A DNA stretch of 54,138 nucleotides from an uncultured Pelagibacteraceae bacterium (GCA_902590125.1 CACIVL010000002.1:1-54138), one strand, 5' to 3'. Numbered from the stretch's first letter, positions 27,142 to 37,548 are shown. Translations and numbers: made by a program. The notes: generated from the letters alone by a model not told the origin.

Positions 27142-27918
27142 TTATTCAGTTAAAAATTCTTTTACAGATTTTCTCATTTCAAATGCTTTTTCAAAAATTA
27201 TCATGTGTCCACAATTGTTAATTATTTTTTTTTCAGAATTTTTTATCATTGATACCATTTTATTTCCTACTTCTAGGGGAACCATTTTATCTAAATCACC
27301 AAATATACATAATGTTGGACAGTTAATTTTTTCTAAAGATTCTTTGCCGTCTTTGTAATTATTACAAGCGTTTAAGTCTACAGCCAAAACTTCTCTAATT
27401 TCTCGCGATGAATTAATTATTTTTTTTACAGGATTGCCTCCTATAAATGCTTTTGACCCTTCATAACCCCACTTCATCATAAGTAAAACTGCTTTTTCAT
27501 CACCTGCTTCCGCATAATTAATAAGATCTTGATTAACTGGCATTTTATAGGAACCAGCAGCCAAAACTAAGCTACTAACTAAATCAGGATATCGAGATGC
27601 AAAATCAATGCCTACAAGAGATCCTTGAGAATGTCCTATAATAATTATTTTTTTAATACCAAGAACATTCATTAACGATTTTACCCAATTAGAAATTTGT
27701 TCTATAGATTCCAGTGATGGACCCTCTGAATTTCCATGTCCTGGAAGATCAACGGATAAAACATTAAATCCCTGTGAAGCATAAAATTGTTCGTGAAGCG
27801 ACCAAACTATATGAGTTAGTCCACTTCCGTGCATCAATAATATTGATGATTTTTTTTTATCGAAGTCTATGCCGCCTGTAGAGACGAACACGTCTTTTTC
27901 ATTAACTTTTAAATTCAG
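27142..27918 (-). CDS. Alpha/beta hydrolase within the dmd cassette; track start is GTG at 27891, CTG at 27918 proposed
   Basis: Nucleophile elbow GHSQGS, acid [10 protein letters not shown], His GHMIIFEK; oxyanion LMHGSG; frame open to 27918 with an AAGGAG ribosome-binding site 5 nt upstream. Confidence 0.85.
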   Translation of the reverse strand: MNLKVNEKDVFVSTGGIDFDKKKSSILLMHGSGLTHIVWSLHEQFYASQGFNVLSVDLPGHGNSEGPSLESIEQISNWVKSLMNVLGIKKIIIIGHSQGSLVGIDFASRYPDLVSSLVLAAGSYKMPVNQDLINYAEAGDEKAVLLMMKWGYEGSKAFIGGNPVKKIINSSREIREVLAVDLNACNNYKDGKESLEKINCPTLCIFGDLDKMVPLEVGNKMVSMIKNSEKKIINNCGHMIIFEKAFEMRKSVKEFLTE

Positions 27919-29543
27919 TTTAACTCCTTAGCCTTTTTTCTTAATTCAAATTTTTGAATTTTTCCTGTTGAAGTTTTAGGCAATGAAGAAAAAACTACTT
28001 TTTTAGGCAATTTAAATCCTGCTAAAGTTTCTCTACAGAATTTTATAATTTCTTCCTCGGTAGCTTTTTTTCCTTCTATAAGCTCGACAAATGCACATGG
28101 TGTTTCTCCCCATTTTTCATCCGGTTTAGCAACAACTGCAGCTAAAGAAACAGCTGGATGTTTTGCTATAGTATTTTCTATTTCAATTGATGAAATATTT
28201 TCTCCACCAGAAATTATAATATCTTTAGATCTGTCTTGAATTTTTATGTAGCCATTTGGATGTGTAACAGCCAAATCACCTGAGTGAAACCATCCTCCTT
28301 TCATTGCTTTCTCCGTTGCTTCTTTATCTTTATAATAACCTTTCATTACAATATTTCCTCTTATCATAATTTCACCCATAGTTTTTCCATCATGTGGAAC
28401 GGGTTTCATTGTTTCTGGATCCATAACAACTGCAGCTTCAGTATTTGGATATATAACCCCTTGTCTTGCTTTAATCTCATTTTGCTTATCCTGATCTAAA
28501 TTATCCCATTCATTATTCCAAGCACACTGCAACATATGTCCATAAGTTTCGGTCAATCCATAAACGTGCATTACTTCAAAACCTAAATTTTTCATTTTTT
28601 CAAATATTATGCTTGGAGGAGGAGCTCCAGCAGTTAGCACATAAATTTTTCTTTTTAATTTTTTTTGATGTTCTTTTGGTGCGTTAGCTAACATATTTAA
28701 AACTATTGGTGCACCACCAAAATGAGTAACATCATATTTATCAATTAATTCAAAAATTTTTTTAACATCAATGGCTCTTAAACAAATTACTCTTCCATGT
28801 AGCATAGAAAGTGTCCAAGGATAACACCAACCATTGCAATGAAACATTGGAACTGTATATAAAAAATTTAATTTATTCGGCATATCCCAGGCAACAGCAC
28901 TTCCTGTAGCCATTAAATAAGACCCTCTATGATGATAAACTACCCCTTTTGGATTGCCTGTGGTTCCAGAAGTATAACCTAAAGAAATTGCTTGCCATTC
29001 ATCTTTTGGCTTTTTCCACTTATAATTTTCATCACCTGTGTTTAAAAAACTTTCATACTCAAGATCGCCAATTTTTTTAAAGCTACTGGTATCAATATCT
29101 TTGTCATCAATATCAATTATTTTAATTTTATTTTTAACATTCTCTAAAGCTTTACCAATTACTTCATGAAATTGTCTATCTACAATTAAAACTTTTGCGT
29201 CGCTATGATTTAAAATATAACTAATTGTTTTTGGATCCAACCTTGTATTGATTGCATTAACTACAGCACCAACCATAGGGATAGAGTAATGTGCTTCAAA
29301 AATTTCTGGTGTATTAAATGCCATTATTGAAACTGTATCACCAACATTGACTCCTATTTTATCAAGTGCACTCGCAAATTTAACACATCTTTTATACACA
29401 TCAGACCAAGTATATGATCTACTTTCATAAACTATAGCTTCGTAATTAGGATAAATATTTTTTGTTCTTTCTAAAAATGAAAGTGGAGACAACGGTACAT
29501 AATTTGCTTCATTCTTATCGAGGTTTGTATCGTAATGACTCAT
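27915..29543 (-). CDS. dmdB: Acyl-CoA synthetase, DmdB-like (MMPA-CoA ligase candidate)
   Basis: AMP-binding SLGYTSGTTGNPKGVVYHHRG; C-terminal PKTSTGKIQKFELRKKA; DmdB-like N-terminus; next to dmdA and dmdC. Confidence 0.85.
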   Translation of the reverse strand: MSHYDTNLDKNEANYVPLSPLSFLERTKNIYPNYEAIVYESRSYTWSDVYKRCVKFASALDKIGVNVGDTVSIMAFNTPEIFEAHYSIPMVGAVVNAINTRLDPKTISYILNHSDAKVLIVDRQFHEVIGKALENVKNKIKIIDIDDKDIDTSSFKKIGDLEYESFLNTGDENYKWKKPKDEWQAISLGYTSGTTGNPKGVVYHHRGSYLMATGSAVAWDMPNKLNFLYTVPMFHCNGWCYPWTLSMLHGRVICLRAIDVKKIFELIDKYDVTHFGGAPIVLNMLANAPKEHQKKLKRKIYVLTAGAPPPSIIFEKMKNLGFEVMHVYGLTETYGHMLQCAWNNEWDNLDQDKQNEIKARQGVIYPNTEAAVVMDPETMKPVPHDGKTMGEIMIRGNIVMKGYYKDKEATEKAMKGGWFHSGDLAVTHPNGYIKIQDRSKDIIISGGENISSIEIENTIAKHPAVSLAAVVAKPDEKWGETPCAFVELIEGKKATEEEIIKFCRETLAGFKLPKKVVFSSLPKTSTGKIQKFELRKKAKELN

Positions 29544-29544
29544 A

Positions 29545-31308
29545 TTAATTAAACTTAAAGTTCATTATATAATCACTTCCAGTTGTAGCAATTTTAAAGT
29601 GATTCTCTGATCTTGGCAAAACTCTTTTAAAATAAAATTTTGCAGTTTGTATTTTGTCTTCATAAAAATTTTTATTATTACCATAATCATTAAAACTTAC
29701 CTCTAAAACTTTTATCCATGCATGTGCTATAGATACAAAGCCTAATGCTTTTAAATAATCATTACATGCTGCACTTGCATCATCTTTTGAGTTTTGAATT
29801 TTTTCTTTAATCCAGGCTGTAAAATTAGATAAAACTTCTATGTGATCACTCAATTCTTTTGCAAAAGGTTTGATTTTATCGTTTTCAGTATTGCAATCAT
29901 TTTTAATCATATCTAAGTATTTGTTAATTACATCGCCGTTTTTATTGACTAACTTTCTAAATACCAAATCAGCAGCCTGAACAGAGTTTGTGCCTTCATA
30001 AATTGGAGTAATTCTGTTATCTCGATAAAGTTGTTCAATTCCTTGGTCTTTTGTGTAGCCATAACCACCATAAATTTGCATAGCTTCGCTTGTTATTTCC
30101 ATACCCATATCAGTAAACATTGTTTTAACTACTGGTGTCATCAAAGAAACAAAGTCAGATGCTTCTTGTCTCACTTTTTCATCCTGATGATTAAGACTGA
30201 CTTCTGTTTGTTGTGATAACCAAAAACAAAGTGCTCTTTCTCCTTCAATGATAGACTTCATGTTAAGTAGAGATTTTTTTATATCGGCATGCTCAATTAT
30301 AAAATCTGCACCATTAGATGATTTGCTTTTATTTGCTTTTCCTTGTTTTCTCTCTTTTGCATAACTTAATGAATTTTGATAAGCAATTTCTGAAATTCCT
30401 AAACCTTGTATTCCAACAACAATTCTTTCTAAGTTCATCATGGTGAACATAGCATTAAGTCCTTTGTTTTTTGGTCCAATCATATAGCCAATTGCATCAT
30501 CAAAATTTAATACACATGTGGCAGAACCTTTAATTCCCATTTTACTTTCTATAGACCCAGTAGAAATTCCATTTTTAGATCCAATAGACCCATCTTCATT
30601 TACAATAAATTTGGGTACTAAAAATAAACTTATACCCTTTGTTCCAGCTGGAGAATCTGCTGCTCTTGCTATTACCAAATGTATAATATTTTCTGTAAGA
30701 TCATGATCTCCTGAAGTAATAAATATTTTTTGTCCACTTAACTTATAAGTTCCATCTGATTGTTCTACTGCTTTAGTTTTTAGTAATCCTAGATCTGTTC
30801 CACATACTGGTTCAGTTAAACACATAGTGCCACTCCATTTTCCTTGCACCATTTTGGGAAGAAATTTATTTTTAATGGAATCAGTTGCATGATGAGAAAT
30901 ACAATTATAGGCACCAATACTTAATTCACTATAAAGTTTAAATGAAAGACTTGCAGATGATAACATTTCATCAAAAAAAGAACTAACCGTTTTTGGCATT
31001 CCTTGACCACCGTATTTTGGATCACATGATAAAGATGTCCATCCATCTTCAATAAATTTAGTGTAAGCTTCTTTATAACCTGGTGGAGTTCTAACTGTTC
31101 CATTTTCCAAAGTAGTTGGATTTTCATCCCCTGATTTTGCTAGTGGCAATATAATATTTTGATTAATTTTTGCTGCTTCTTCTAAAATATCTTTTACTAA
31201 TTCAGAATTAACTTCTTTATATTTCTCTATCTCATTATAATTTTTATTATTTCTTAACTTATTGAAAAGAAACATCATATCTTCAACTGGAGCTGTATAA
31301 ATTGGCAT
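29545..31308 (-). CDS. dmdC: Acyl-CoA dehydrogenase, DmdC-like (MMPA-CoA dehydrogenase candidate)
   Basis: Start MPIYTAPVEDMMFLFNKL, GTMCLTEPVCGTDLGLLKTKA, QIYGGYGYTKDQGIEQLYRDNRITPIYEGTNSVQAADL. Confidence 0.86.
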   Translation of the reverse strand: MPIYTAPVEDMMFLFNKLRNNKNYNEIEKYKEVNSELVKDILEEAAKINQNIILPLAKSGDENPTTLENGTVRTPPGYKEAYTKFIEDGWTSLSCDPKYGGQGMPKTVSSFFDEMLSSASLSFKLYSELSIGAYNCISHHATDSIKNKFLPKMVQGKWSGTMCLTEPVCGTDLGLLKTKAVEQSDGTYKLSGQKIFITSGDHDLTENIIHLVIARAADSPAGTKGISLFLVPKFIVNEDGSIGSKNGISTGSIESKMGIKGSATCVLNFDDAIGYMIGPKNKGLNAMFTMMNLERIVVGIQGLGISEIAYQNSLSYAKERKQGKANKSKSSNGADFIIEHADIKKSLLNMKSIIEGERALCFWLSQQTEVSLNHQDEKVRQEASDFVSLMTPVVKTMFTDMGMEITSEAMQIYGGYGYTKDQGIEQLYRDNRITPIYEGTNSVQAADLVFRKLVNKNGDVINKYLDMIKNDCNTENDKIKPFAKELSDHIEVLSNFTAWIKEKIQNSKDDASAACNDYLKALGFVSIAHAWIKVLEVSFNDYGNNKNFYEDKIQTAKFYFKRVLPRSENHFKIATTGSDYIMNFKFN

Positions 31309-31334
31309 TCAAATACTCTAGAATAAATGATTAA

Positions 31335-32441
31335 TTATTTCAATTTTGAAATGATAGCATCGCCCATTTCGCTGGTTGATACTTCCTTCGTTCCTTTAGT
31401 TAGAATGTCTTTTGTTCTAAGCCCATCATCCAATACATTTTGAACAGCATTTTCTAAACCATCTGCTTCTTTATCTAAATCTAAAGAATATTTTAATGCC
31501 ATGGCAAAACTTAAAATTGTAGCAATTGGATTTGCTACACCTTTACCAGCAATATCAGGAGCTGCTCCATGTATAGGTTCATACATAGCTCTCATTTCTC
31601 CATTTTTATTTTTTGAACCAAGAGAAGCTGATGGCAAAAGTCCCAATGAACCTGTTAGCATAGAGGCTTGATCTGATAACATGTCACCAAATAAATTATC
31701 AGTTACAATTACATCAAACTGTTTAGGATTTCTTAGTAACTGCATTGCACAATTATCTGCAAGCATATGATTTAATTCAACTTCCTTATACTCTTTATCA
31801 TGTAATACTTGAACTTCTTCTTTCCATAGCTGACCTGCTTCCATTACATTTGACTTTTCACAAGATGTAACTTTATTTGATCTTTTTTTCGCTAAATCAA
31901 AGGCAACTTTGGCTACTCTAACTATTTCACTAGTAGTATAAGCGTGGGTATTAATACCTTTTCTTTCTCCATTATCTATTGGTTTAATTCCTCTAGGTTC
32001 ACCAAAATAAATTCCACCCGTAAGCTCTCTTACAATCATAATATCTAAACCCGAAACTATTTCAGGTTTAAGGCTTGATGCACTTACCAACTGTTTAAAA
32101 CAAATTGCAGGTCTTAAATTAGCAAATAATTTTAGTTCTTTTCTTAATTTTAATAATGCTCTTTCTGGTTTTTTTGAAAACTCAAGATTATCCCATTTAG
32201 GTCCACCCACTGCTCCAAGCATAACTACTTCGCTTTCTAAAGCTTTATAAAAAACTTCATCAGTAATAGGAGTGCCATGTTTATCGTAAGCCGCTCCGCC
32301 AGCTAAGTCTTCATCAATTTCAAAATCTAAAGATTTATTTTTATTAAACCATTGAATAATTTTTCTTACTTCCTTAATAACTTCAGGTCCAATTCCATCT
32401 CCTGGTAAAAGCAATATTTTTCTTTTTTTTACTTTAATCAT
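31335..32441 (-). CDS. leuB: 3-isopropylmalate dehydrogenase
   Basis: [55 protein letters not shown]. Confidence 0.97.
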   Translation of the reverse strand: MIKVKKRKILLLPGDGIGPEVIKEVRKIIQWFNKNKSLDFEIDEDLAGGAAYDKHGTPITDEVFYKALESEVVMLGAVGGPKWDNLEFSKKPERALLKLRKELKLFANLRPAICFKQLVSASSLKPEIVSGLDIMIVRELTGGIYFGEPRGIKPIDNGERKGINTHAYTTSEIVRVAKVAFDLAKKRSNKVTSCEKSNVMEAGQLWKEEVQVLHDKEYKEVELNHMLADNCAMQLLRNPKQFDVIVTDNLFGDMLSDQASMLTGSLGLLPSASLGSKNKNGEMRAMYEPIHGAAPDIAGKGVANPIATILSFAMALKYSLDLDKEADGLENAVQNVLDDGLRTKDILTKGTKEVSTSEMGDAIISKLK

Positions 32442-33039
32442 TAAATATCCATGGTTTCTGATTTTTCAAACTCTTTTCAAAAGAAGAAATCCTTTCTTCT
32501 TTTTCTAAGGAAAGAGCAATATCGTCAAGACCTCCTAATAAACATTTTTTTTTAAAAGAATCAATTTTAAATTTTATCTCTTTATTTCCAAAAAAAATTT
32601 TTTCTTCATTTAAATCAATTGATATTTCTTGTTTTCTTTTCGAATATTCTGAAAGTTCTTTAATTTTTTCTTCTTCTAAAACTATTGGTAAAATTCCATT
32701 TTTAAAACAATTGTTATAGAATATATCTGCATAACTTGAACTTATAATGCATGTAATTCCAAAGTCTAATAATGCCCAAGGCGCATGCTCTCTTGATGAT
32801 CCACATCCAAAATTTTTTCCAGTAATTAAAATATTTGATTTATTATATGGTTCCTGATTAAGAATAAAATCTTTAATTTCTTTTCCATTTTCATCATATC
32901 TAATTTCAAAAAATAAATTTTTTCCAAGTCCAGTTCTTTTAATTGTTTTCAAAAACTGTTTAGGAATTATCATATCAGTATCAATATTTACTATTGGCAG
33001 ATATGCAGGAATACTTTTTAATGAATTAAATTTTTGCAT
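32434..33039 (-). CDS. leuD: 3-isopropylmalate dehydratase small subunit
   Basis: [37 protein letters not shown]. Confidence 0.97.
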   Translation of the reverse strand: MQKFNSLKSIPAYLPIVNIDTDMIIPKQFLKTIKRTGLGKNLFFEIRYDENGKEIKDFILNQEPYNKSNILITGKNFGCGSSREHAPWALLDFGITCIISSSYADIFYNNCFKNGILPIVLEEEKIKELSEYSKRKQEISIDLNEEKIFFGNKEIKFKIDSFKKKCLLGGLDDIALSLEKEERISSFEKSLKNQKPWIFND

Positions 33040-33040
33040 A

Positions 33041-34444
33041 TTAATTATTATACTTTCTTACATCATCAAAATTTCCAGCAATTGCAGCAACAGCCGCCAT
33101 AGCAGGGCTCACAAGGTGTGTTCTTCCTCCTCTTCCTTGTCTTCCTTCAAAATTTCGATTTGATGTTGAAGCACATCTTTCTTCAGGTTTTAACTTATCT
33201 GCATTCATTGCTAAACACATAGAACATCCAGGTTCACGCCATTCAAATCCAGATTCTATAAAAATTTTGTCTAATCCTTCTTGTTCAGCTTGTTCTTTAA
33301 CTAAACCAGAACCTGGAACTACAATTGCATGTATATGGGATGCTTTTTTTTTATTTTTAAGTATTTTTGCTACTTCTCTCAAGTCTTCAATTCTTCCATT
33401 TGTACAACTTCCTATAAATACTTTATCTATTTTTATATTTTTTATAAAAGTATCTGGTTTTAAACCCATATATTTTAATGATCTTTCAATAGAATTTTTT
33501 TTATCTAGGTCCTTTTCATTTTTGGGATTAGGAACTTTTCCATCAATTGTAACTACATCTTGTGGAGATGTGCCCCATGTCACCATAGGTTTAATTTCTT
33601 CAGCGTTTAAACTAACTTCTTTATCAAAATTTGCACCTGAATCAGTTTTTAAACTATTCCAATAATTAACAGCTTTATCCCAATTCACATTTTTCGGAGA
33701 CATTGGCTTATTTTTTAAATAATCAAAAATTTTCTGATCTGGTTCAATTAATCCTGCTCTAGCACCACCTTCAATACTCATGTTACAAACTGTCATTCTT
33801 TGTTCAACAGACAATGATAAAATTAAACTTCCTGCATACTCAATAACATGACCTGTGCCACCTGCAGTTCCAATTTTGCCAATAATTTGTAAAATTACAT
33901 CTTTTGAAGTTACTCCAGTAGGTAGTTTACCATTAACGTTAATTCTAAGATTTTTTGCTTTTTTCTGAATTAATGTTTGAGTTGCAAGGACATGTTCGAC
34001 TTCGGAGGTTCCAATTCCAAATGCTAAAGCTCCAAATGCACCATGTGTTGCTGTATGGCTATCTCCACAAACAATAATTGTTCCGGGTTGGGTAAAACCT
34101 TGTTCAGGTCCTATAATATGCACTATTCCCTGTCTTTTATCATTCATTCCAAAAAGTTGAATTCCAAATTCTTTACAATTTTCAGCTAATGTATCTACTT
34201 GAATTTTTGAATCTTGATCAGATATACCTTTCGATCTATCTGTAGTTGGAACATTATGATCAGCCACTGCAAGTGTTAAATTTGGATGTCTTACTTTTCT
34301 TTTTGAATTTCTTATACCTTCAAATGCTTGTGGACTAGTAACTTCATGAATCAAATGTCTATCAACAAATAACAAAGCTGTTCCATCTTCTTGTTGATTA
34401 ACAAGATGTTCTTTCCATATTTTATCGTAAAGTGTTAAAGGCAT
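33041..34444 (-). CDS. leuC: 3-isopropylmalate dehydratase large subunit
   Basis: [82 protein letters not shown]. Confidence 0.98.
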   Translation of the reverse strand: MPLTLYDKIWKEHLVNQQEDGTALLFVDRHLIHEVTSPQAFEGIRNSKRKVRHPNLTLAVADHNVPTTDRSKGISDQDSKIQVDTLAENCKEFGIQLFGMNDKRQGIVHIIGPEQGFTQPGTIIVCGDSHTATHGAFGALAFGIGTSEVEHVLATQTLIQKKAKNLRINVNGKLPTGVTSKDVILQIIGKIGTAGGTGHVIEYAGSLILSLSVEQRMTVCNMSIEGGARAGLIEPDQKIFDYLKNKPMSPKNVNWDKAVNYWNSLKTDSGANFDKEVSLNAEEIKPMVTWGTSPQDVVTIDGKVPNPKNEKDLDKKNSIERSLKYMGLKPDTFIKNIKIDKVFIGSCTNGRIEDLREVAKILKNKKKASHIHAIVVPGSGLVKEQAEQEGLDKIFIESGFEWREPGCSMCLAMNADKLKPEERCASTSNRNFEGRQGRGGRTHLVSPAMAAVAAIAGNFDDVRKYNN

Positions 34445-34455
34445 TAAGAAAAAAA

Positions 34456-34998
34456 TTATTTTTTTTCTTCAGAACTTTCTTTTTTTGGTTCTGATTGAAC
34501 ATCTGTTTTATTCTTTGCTTGAACCTTTGTTTTAGTTTCAGTGTTCTCTTCTTTTTTAATTTCTGTTGCTAAATTTTCTTCAGATACTGTCTCTGGAACA
34601 GTTTCTAAATCAATTCCAATTTTTTTCTTAATTTTTTCTGTAATTCTTGCTGACTTTCCTGTTCTATCTCTCAAATAATACAATTTAGCTTTTCTAACTT
34701 TTCCTGATCTAATAACTTTAATTGAATTAATTATTGGACTATATAAAGCAAAAGTTCTTTCTACACCTTCACCAAACGAAATTTTTCTAACAGTAAACGA
34801 TGAATTAATATCTCGATTCTTTTTTGCAACACAAACTCCCTCAAAATACTGAATTCTATCTCTTTTGCCTTCGGTAATCCTAACGCCTATTTTAATTATG
34901 TCTCCTGGAAAGAATTCTGGCAATTTTTTCTCAGCTGCTATTTTTTTTACATTTAATTGATTTATTTCTTCAATCGTTTTCATGTTAATGTTTATCAA
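34456..34998 (-). CDS. rplS: Ribosomal protein L19 with acidic/lysine-rich C-terminal extension
   Basis: [52 protein letters not shown]; tail [19 protein letters not shown]... Confidence 0.96.
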   Translation of the reverse strand: MININMKTIEEINQLNVKKIAAEKKLPEFFPGDIIKIGVRITEGKRDRIQYFEGVCVAKKNRDINSSFTVRKISFGEGVERTFALYSPIINSIKVIRSGKVRKAKLYYLRDRTGKSARITEKIKKKIGIDLETVPETVSEENLATEIKKEENTETKTKVQAKNKTDVQSEPKKESSEEKK

Positions 34999-34999
34999 G

Positions 35000-35686
35000 T
35001 TAATTCTTCTTATATTTTCGCCACAAATCTGGCCTTCGGTCGCGTGTTATAGCCTCAGATTGAGATAAACGCCAGTCTTTAATTTTGGCATGATCTCCAG
35101 ATAATAGCACATCGGGAACCTCTTTTTCTTCCCATTTTTGAGGTTTTGTATATTGAGGACATTCTAATAGGTTTTTTTCAAACGTTTCTTCGGGTAATGA
35201 GTTAGAATTTCCAATTACACCTGGAATTAGTCTAACAATTGCATCAATTAATACAAAAGCTCCTATTTCACCTCCTGATAAAATATAATCTCCTATACTA
35301 ACTTCTTCTATGTTTCGTGTTTCCAATAATCTTTGATCAACACCCTTAAAGTGACCACATATAATATTTATATTTTTATGCATTATTTGTTTAGCATAAT
35401 TTTGATCAAATTTTTTTCCTTTAGGTGTCAAATAAATAATTGGTTCGTCTTTATTGGTAATATTTTTATCTAAAGAATTGGCTACTACATCTGCTCTTAT
35501 TAACATGCTACTTCCACCTCCAAAAGGAGTATCATCTACAGTCTTATGTTTATCCGTAGCGTAGTCTCTAATATTAACTACCTCTAGTGACCATAATTTT
35601 TTTTCGCGTGCTTTTTTATAAAGTCCAATATCTAATGGACCTGGAAACATTTCAGGATATAAAGTAAATATTCTTGCTTTCCACAT
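35000..35686 (-). CDS. trmD: tRNA (guanine37-N1)-methyltransferase
   Basis: [69 protein letters not shown]. Confidence 0.97.
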   Translation of the reverse strand: MWKARIFTLYPEMFPGPLDIGLYKKAREKKLWSLEVVNIRDYATDKHKTVDDTPFGGGSSMLIRADVVANSLDKNITNKDEPIIYLTPKGKKFDQNYAKQIMHKNINIICGHFKGVDQRLLETRNIEEVSIGDYILSGGEIGAFVLIDAIVRLIPGVIGNSNSLPEETFEKNLLECPQYTKPQKWEEKEVPDVLLSGDHAKIKDWRLSQSEAITRDRRPDLWRKYKKN

Positions 35687-36175
35687 TTATTTTTTCTTAG
35701 GTTCTTCCTTTTTAGCTTCTGCTTTAGGTTCTTCCTTTTTAGCTTCTGCTTTAGGTTCTTCCTTTTTAGCTTCTGCTTTAGGTTCTTCCTTTTTAGCTTC
35801 TGCTTTAGGTACTTCCTTTTTAGCTTCTGCTTTAGGTTCTTCCTTTTTAGCTTCTGCTTTAGGTTCTTCCTTTTTCCTATCTTTCTTTGGAACAGCCTTA
35901 TTTGGATTATTCCCACTTGCAGGCATTGGTATCAATTTATTCTCTCCAAGAATTCTAGCTACTCTAGTAGTTGGTTGCGCACCTTGTCCCAACCAATATT
36001 TAATTCGGTCTGATTCTAAGCCAACTCTTTCTTTTTTTTCCTTAGGCAATAGTGGATTGAAAAAACCTAATTTTTCTATAAATCTTCCATCTCTTGCAAA
36101 ACGACTGTCTGCTACTACAATTTTATAAACGGGTCTCTTTTTTGTTCCACCCATTGATAGTCTTAATTTTAACAT
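35687..36175 (-). CDS. rpsP: Ribosomal protein S16 with repetitive C-terminal tail
   Basis: [42 protein letters not shown]; tail of KEEPKAEAK repeats. Confidence 0.96.
   Translation of the reverse strand: MLKLRLSMGGTKKRPVYKIVVADSRFARDGRFIEKLGFFNPLLPKEKKERVGLESDRIKYWLGQGAQPTTRVARILGENKLIPMPASGNNPNKAVPKKDRKKEEPKAEAKKEEPKAEAKKEVPKAEAKKEEPKAEAKKEEPKAEAKKEEPKAEAKKEEPKKK
35700..35875. repeat. 27-bp tandem direct repeat (GGTTCTTCCTTTTTAGCTTCTGCTTTA on +), six full units plus a partial seventh
   Basis: Unit starts at 35700, 35727, 35754, 35781, 35808 (GGTACTTCC variant), 35835, 35862 by direct reading; encodes KEEPKAEAK in rpsP. Confidence 0.95.
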
Positions 36176-36188
36176 TTATTCTCCTTTT

Positions 36189-37547
36189 TTATTTAAGTTG
36201 ATTTAAAAACTCTGGGGGTATTCCTTTGTCAGACATACCCTTAAGATTTCCTTTTGACATCTTCTTCATCATTTCAGACATCATTTTAAATTGCTTTAAC
36301 AATTTATTGATAGTGGCTACATTTGTTCCAGAGCCATTAGCAATTCTTTTCTTTCGAGAACCATCAATAATCTTTGGATTTTCTCTTTCCTTTTTTGTCA
36401 TAGATAATATTACAGCTTCATTTTGAGTTACAATTTTTTCATCTATCCCTGCCTGATCCATTTGAGATTTTATTTTTGAAACACCTGGCATAAAAGACAT
36501 AACTCCTTCTATCCCTCCCATTTTTTTCATTTGTCTTAATTGTGTTAAATAATCCTGCATAGAAAAACTTCCTTTTTTTAAATTCTCTTCTGCTTTTTTT
36601 ATATTTTCCTCACCTAAATCTTGAGCTGCTTTTTCTACTAAAGATACAATATCTCCCATTCCAAGAATTCTGTTTGCAATTCTATCTGGGTGAAAAACTT
36701 CAATATTATCTATTTTTTCTCCTATTCCTAAAAATTTAATTGGCACTTGAGATACAAATTTCATACTAACAGCTGCTCCACCTCTTGCATCACCATCTGC
36801 TCTAGTTAAAATAATACCTGTTAAATTAACAGTATTTTTAAATTCCTTTGCAACTTCGGCAGCTACTTGTCCAGTTAATGAATCTGCAACTAAAAAAGTT
36901 TCTACAGGATTAATTATGTTTTCAATTTGTTTTATTTCACTCATCATTTGCAAATCAATTTGAGTTCTTCCTGCGGTATCAAATAATATAATTTCAGCAC
37001 CGTTAAGATTTGCTGCACTTACCGCTCTTCTACAAATATCTGTTGGCAATTGACCTTCAATTACTGGAAGTGTAAGAATATTATTCTGTTCACCCAATAA
37101 TTTTAATTGTTCTTGTGCTGCTGGTCTATAAACATCAAGACTGACCATCATTATTTTCTTTTTTTTATTGATTTCTAAATATCTTGCTAATTTGGCTGTT
37201 GTTGTGGTTTTTCCTGATCCTTGTAAACCGACTAGCATCATTGGAACAGGAGGAACAGCGCTTAAATTTATCTCAGAATTTTTTTCACCTAGCAATTTTA
37301 CAAGTTCGTCATATACAATTTTAACCACCATTTGTCCTGGCGAGGTTGAACGTACTATTTCTTGTCCTAATGCCTTTGGCTTTACATTATCTATAAACTC
37401 TTTTGCAACTGTCAAAGACACATCTGCTTCTAAAAGAGCCTGTCTTATATTTCTTAAACCGTCATCCACTTGTTTTTCATCAAGTGAAGGTAATTTTTTT
37501 AAAGAAGAAAAGATTTCTTCAAATTTATTCGTTAAATTTTCAAACAT
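36189..37547 (-). CDS. ffh: Signal recognition particle protein Ffh; start revised from track 37574
   Basis: MFENLTNKFEEIFSSLKK start; GLQGSGKTTTTAKLARYL, DTAGRTQIDLQMM, methionine-rich M domain. Confidence 0.96.
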   Translation of the reverse strand: MFENLTNKFEEIFSSLKKLPSLDEKQVDDGLRNIRQALLEADVSLTVAKEFIDNVKPKALGQEIVRSTSPGQMVVKIVYDELVKLLGEKNSEINLSAVPPVPMMLVGLQGSGKTTTTAKLARYLEINKKKKIMMVSLDVYRPAAQEQLKLLGEQNNILTLPVIEGQLPTDICRRAVSAANLNGAEIILFDTAGRTQIDLQMMSEIKQIENIINPVETFLVADSLTGQVAAEVAKEFKNTVNLTGIILTRADGDARGGAAVSMKFVSQVPIKFLGIGEKIDNIEVFHPDRIANRILGMGDIVSLVEKAAQDLGEENIKKAEENLKKGSFSMQDYLTQLRQMKKMGGIEGVMSFMPGVSKIKSQMDQAGIDEKIVTQNEAVILSMTKKERENPKIIDGSRKKRIANGSGTNVATINKLLKQFKMMSEMMKKMSKGNLKGMSDKGIPPEFLNQLK

Positions 37548-37548
37548 A

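Noticed and set aside
30921-31127. 68-aa - strand ORF overlapping dmdC-like gene in another frame
   Set aside because: Alternate frame of a supported acyl-CoA dehydrogenase.
33267-33665. 132-aa + strand ORF inside leuC
   Set aside because: Antisense artefact of a well-conserved dehydratase.
35700-35875. CRISPR array
   Set aside because: Repeats are directly abutting without spacers and stay in frame inside rpsP.
35632-35916. 94-aa ORF made of LKQKLKRKN repeats
   Set aside because: Out-of-frame reading of the 27-bp repeat in rpsP; overlaps rpsP and trmD on the same strand.
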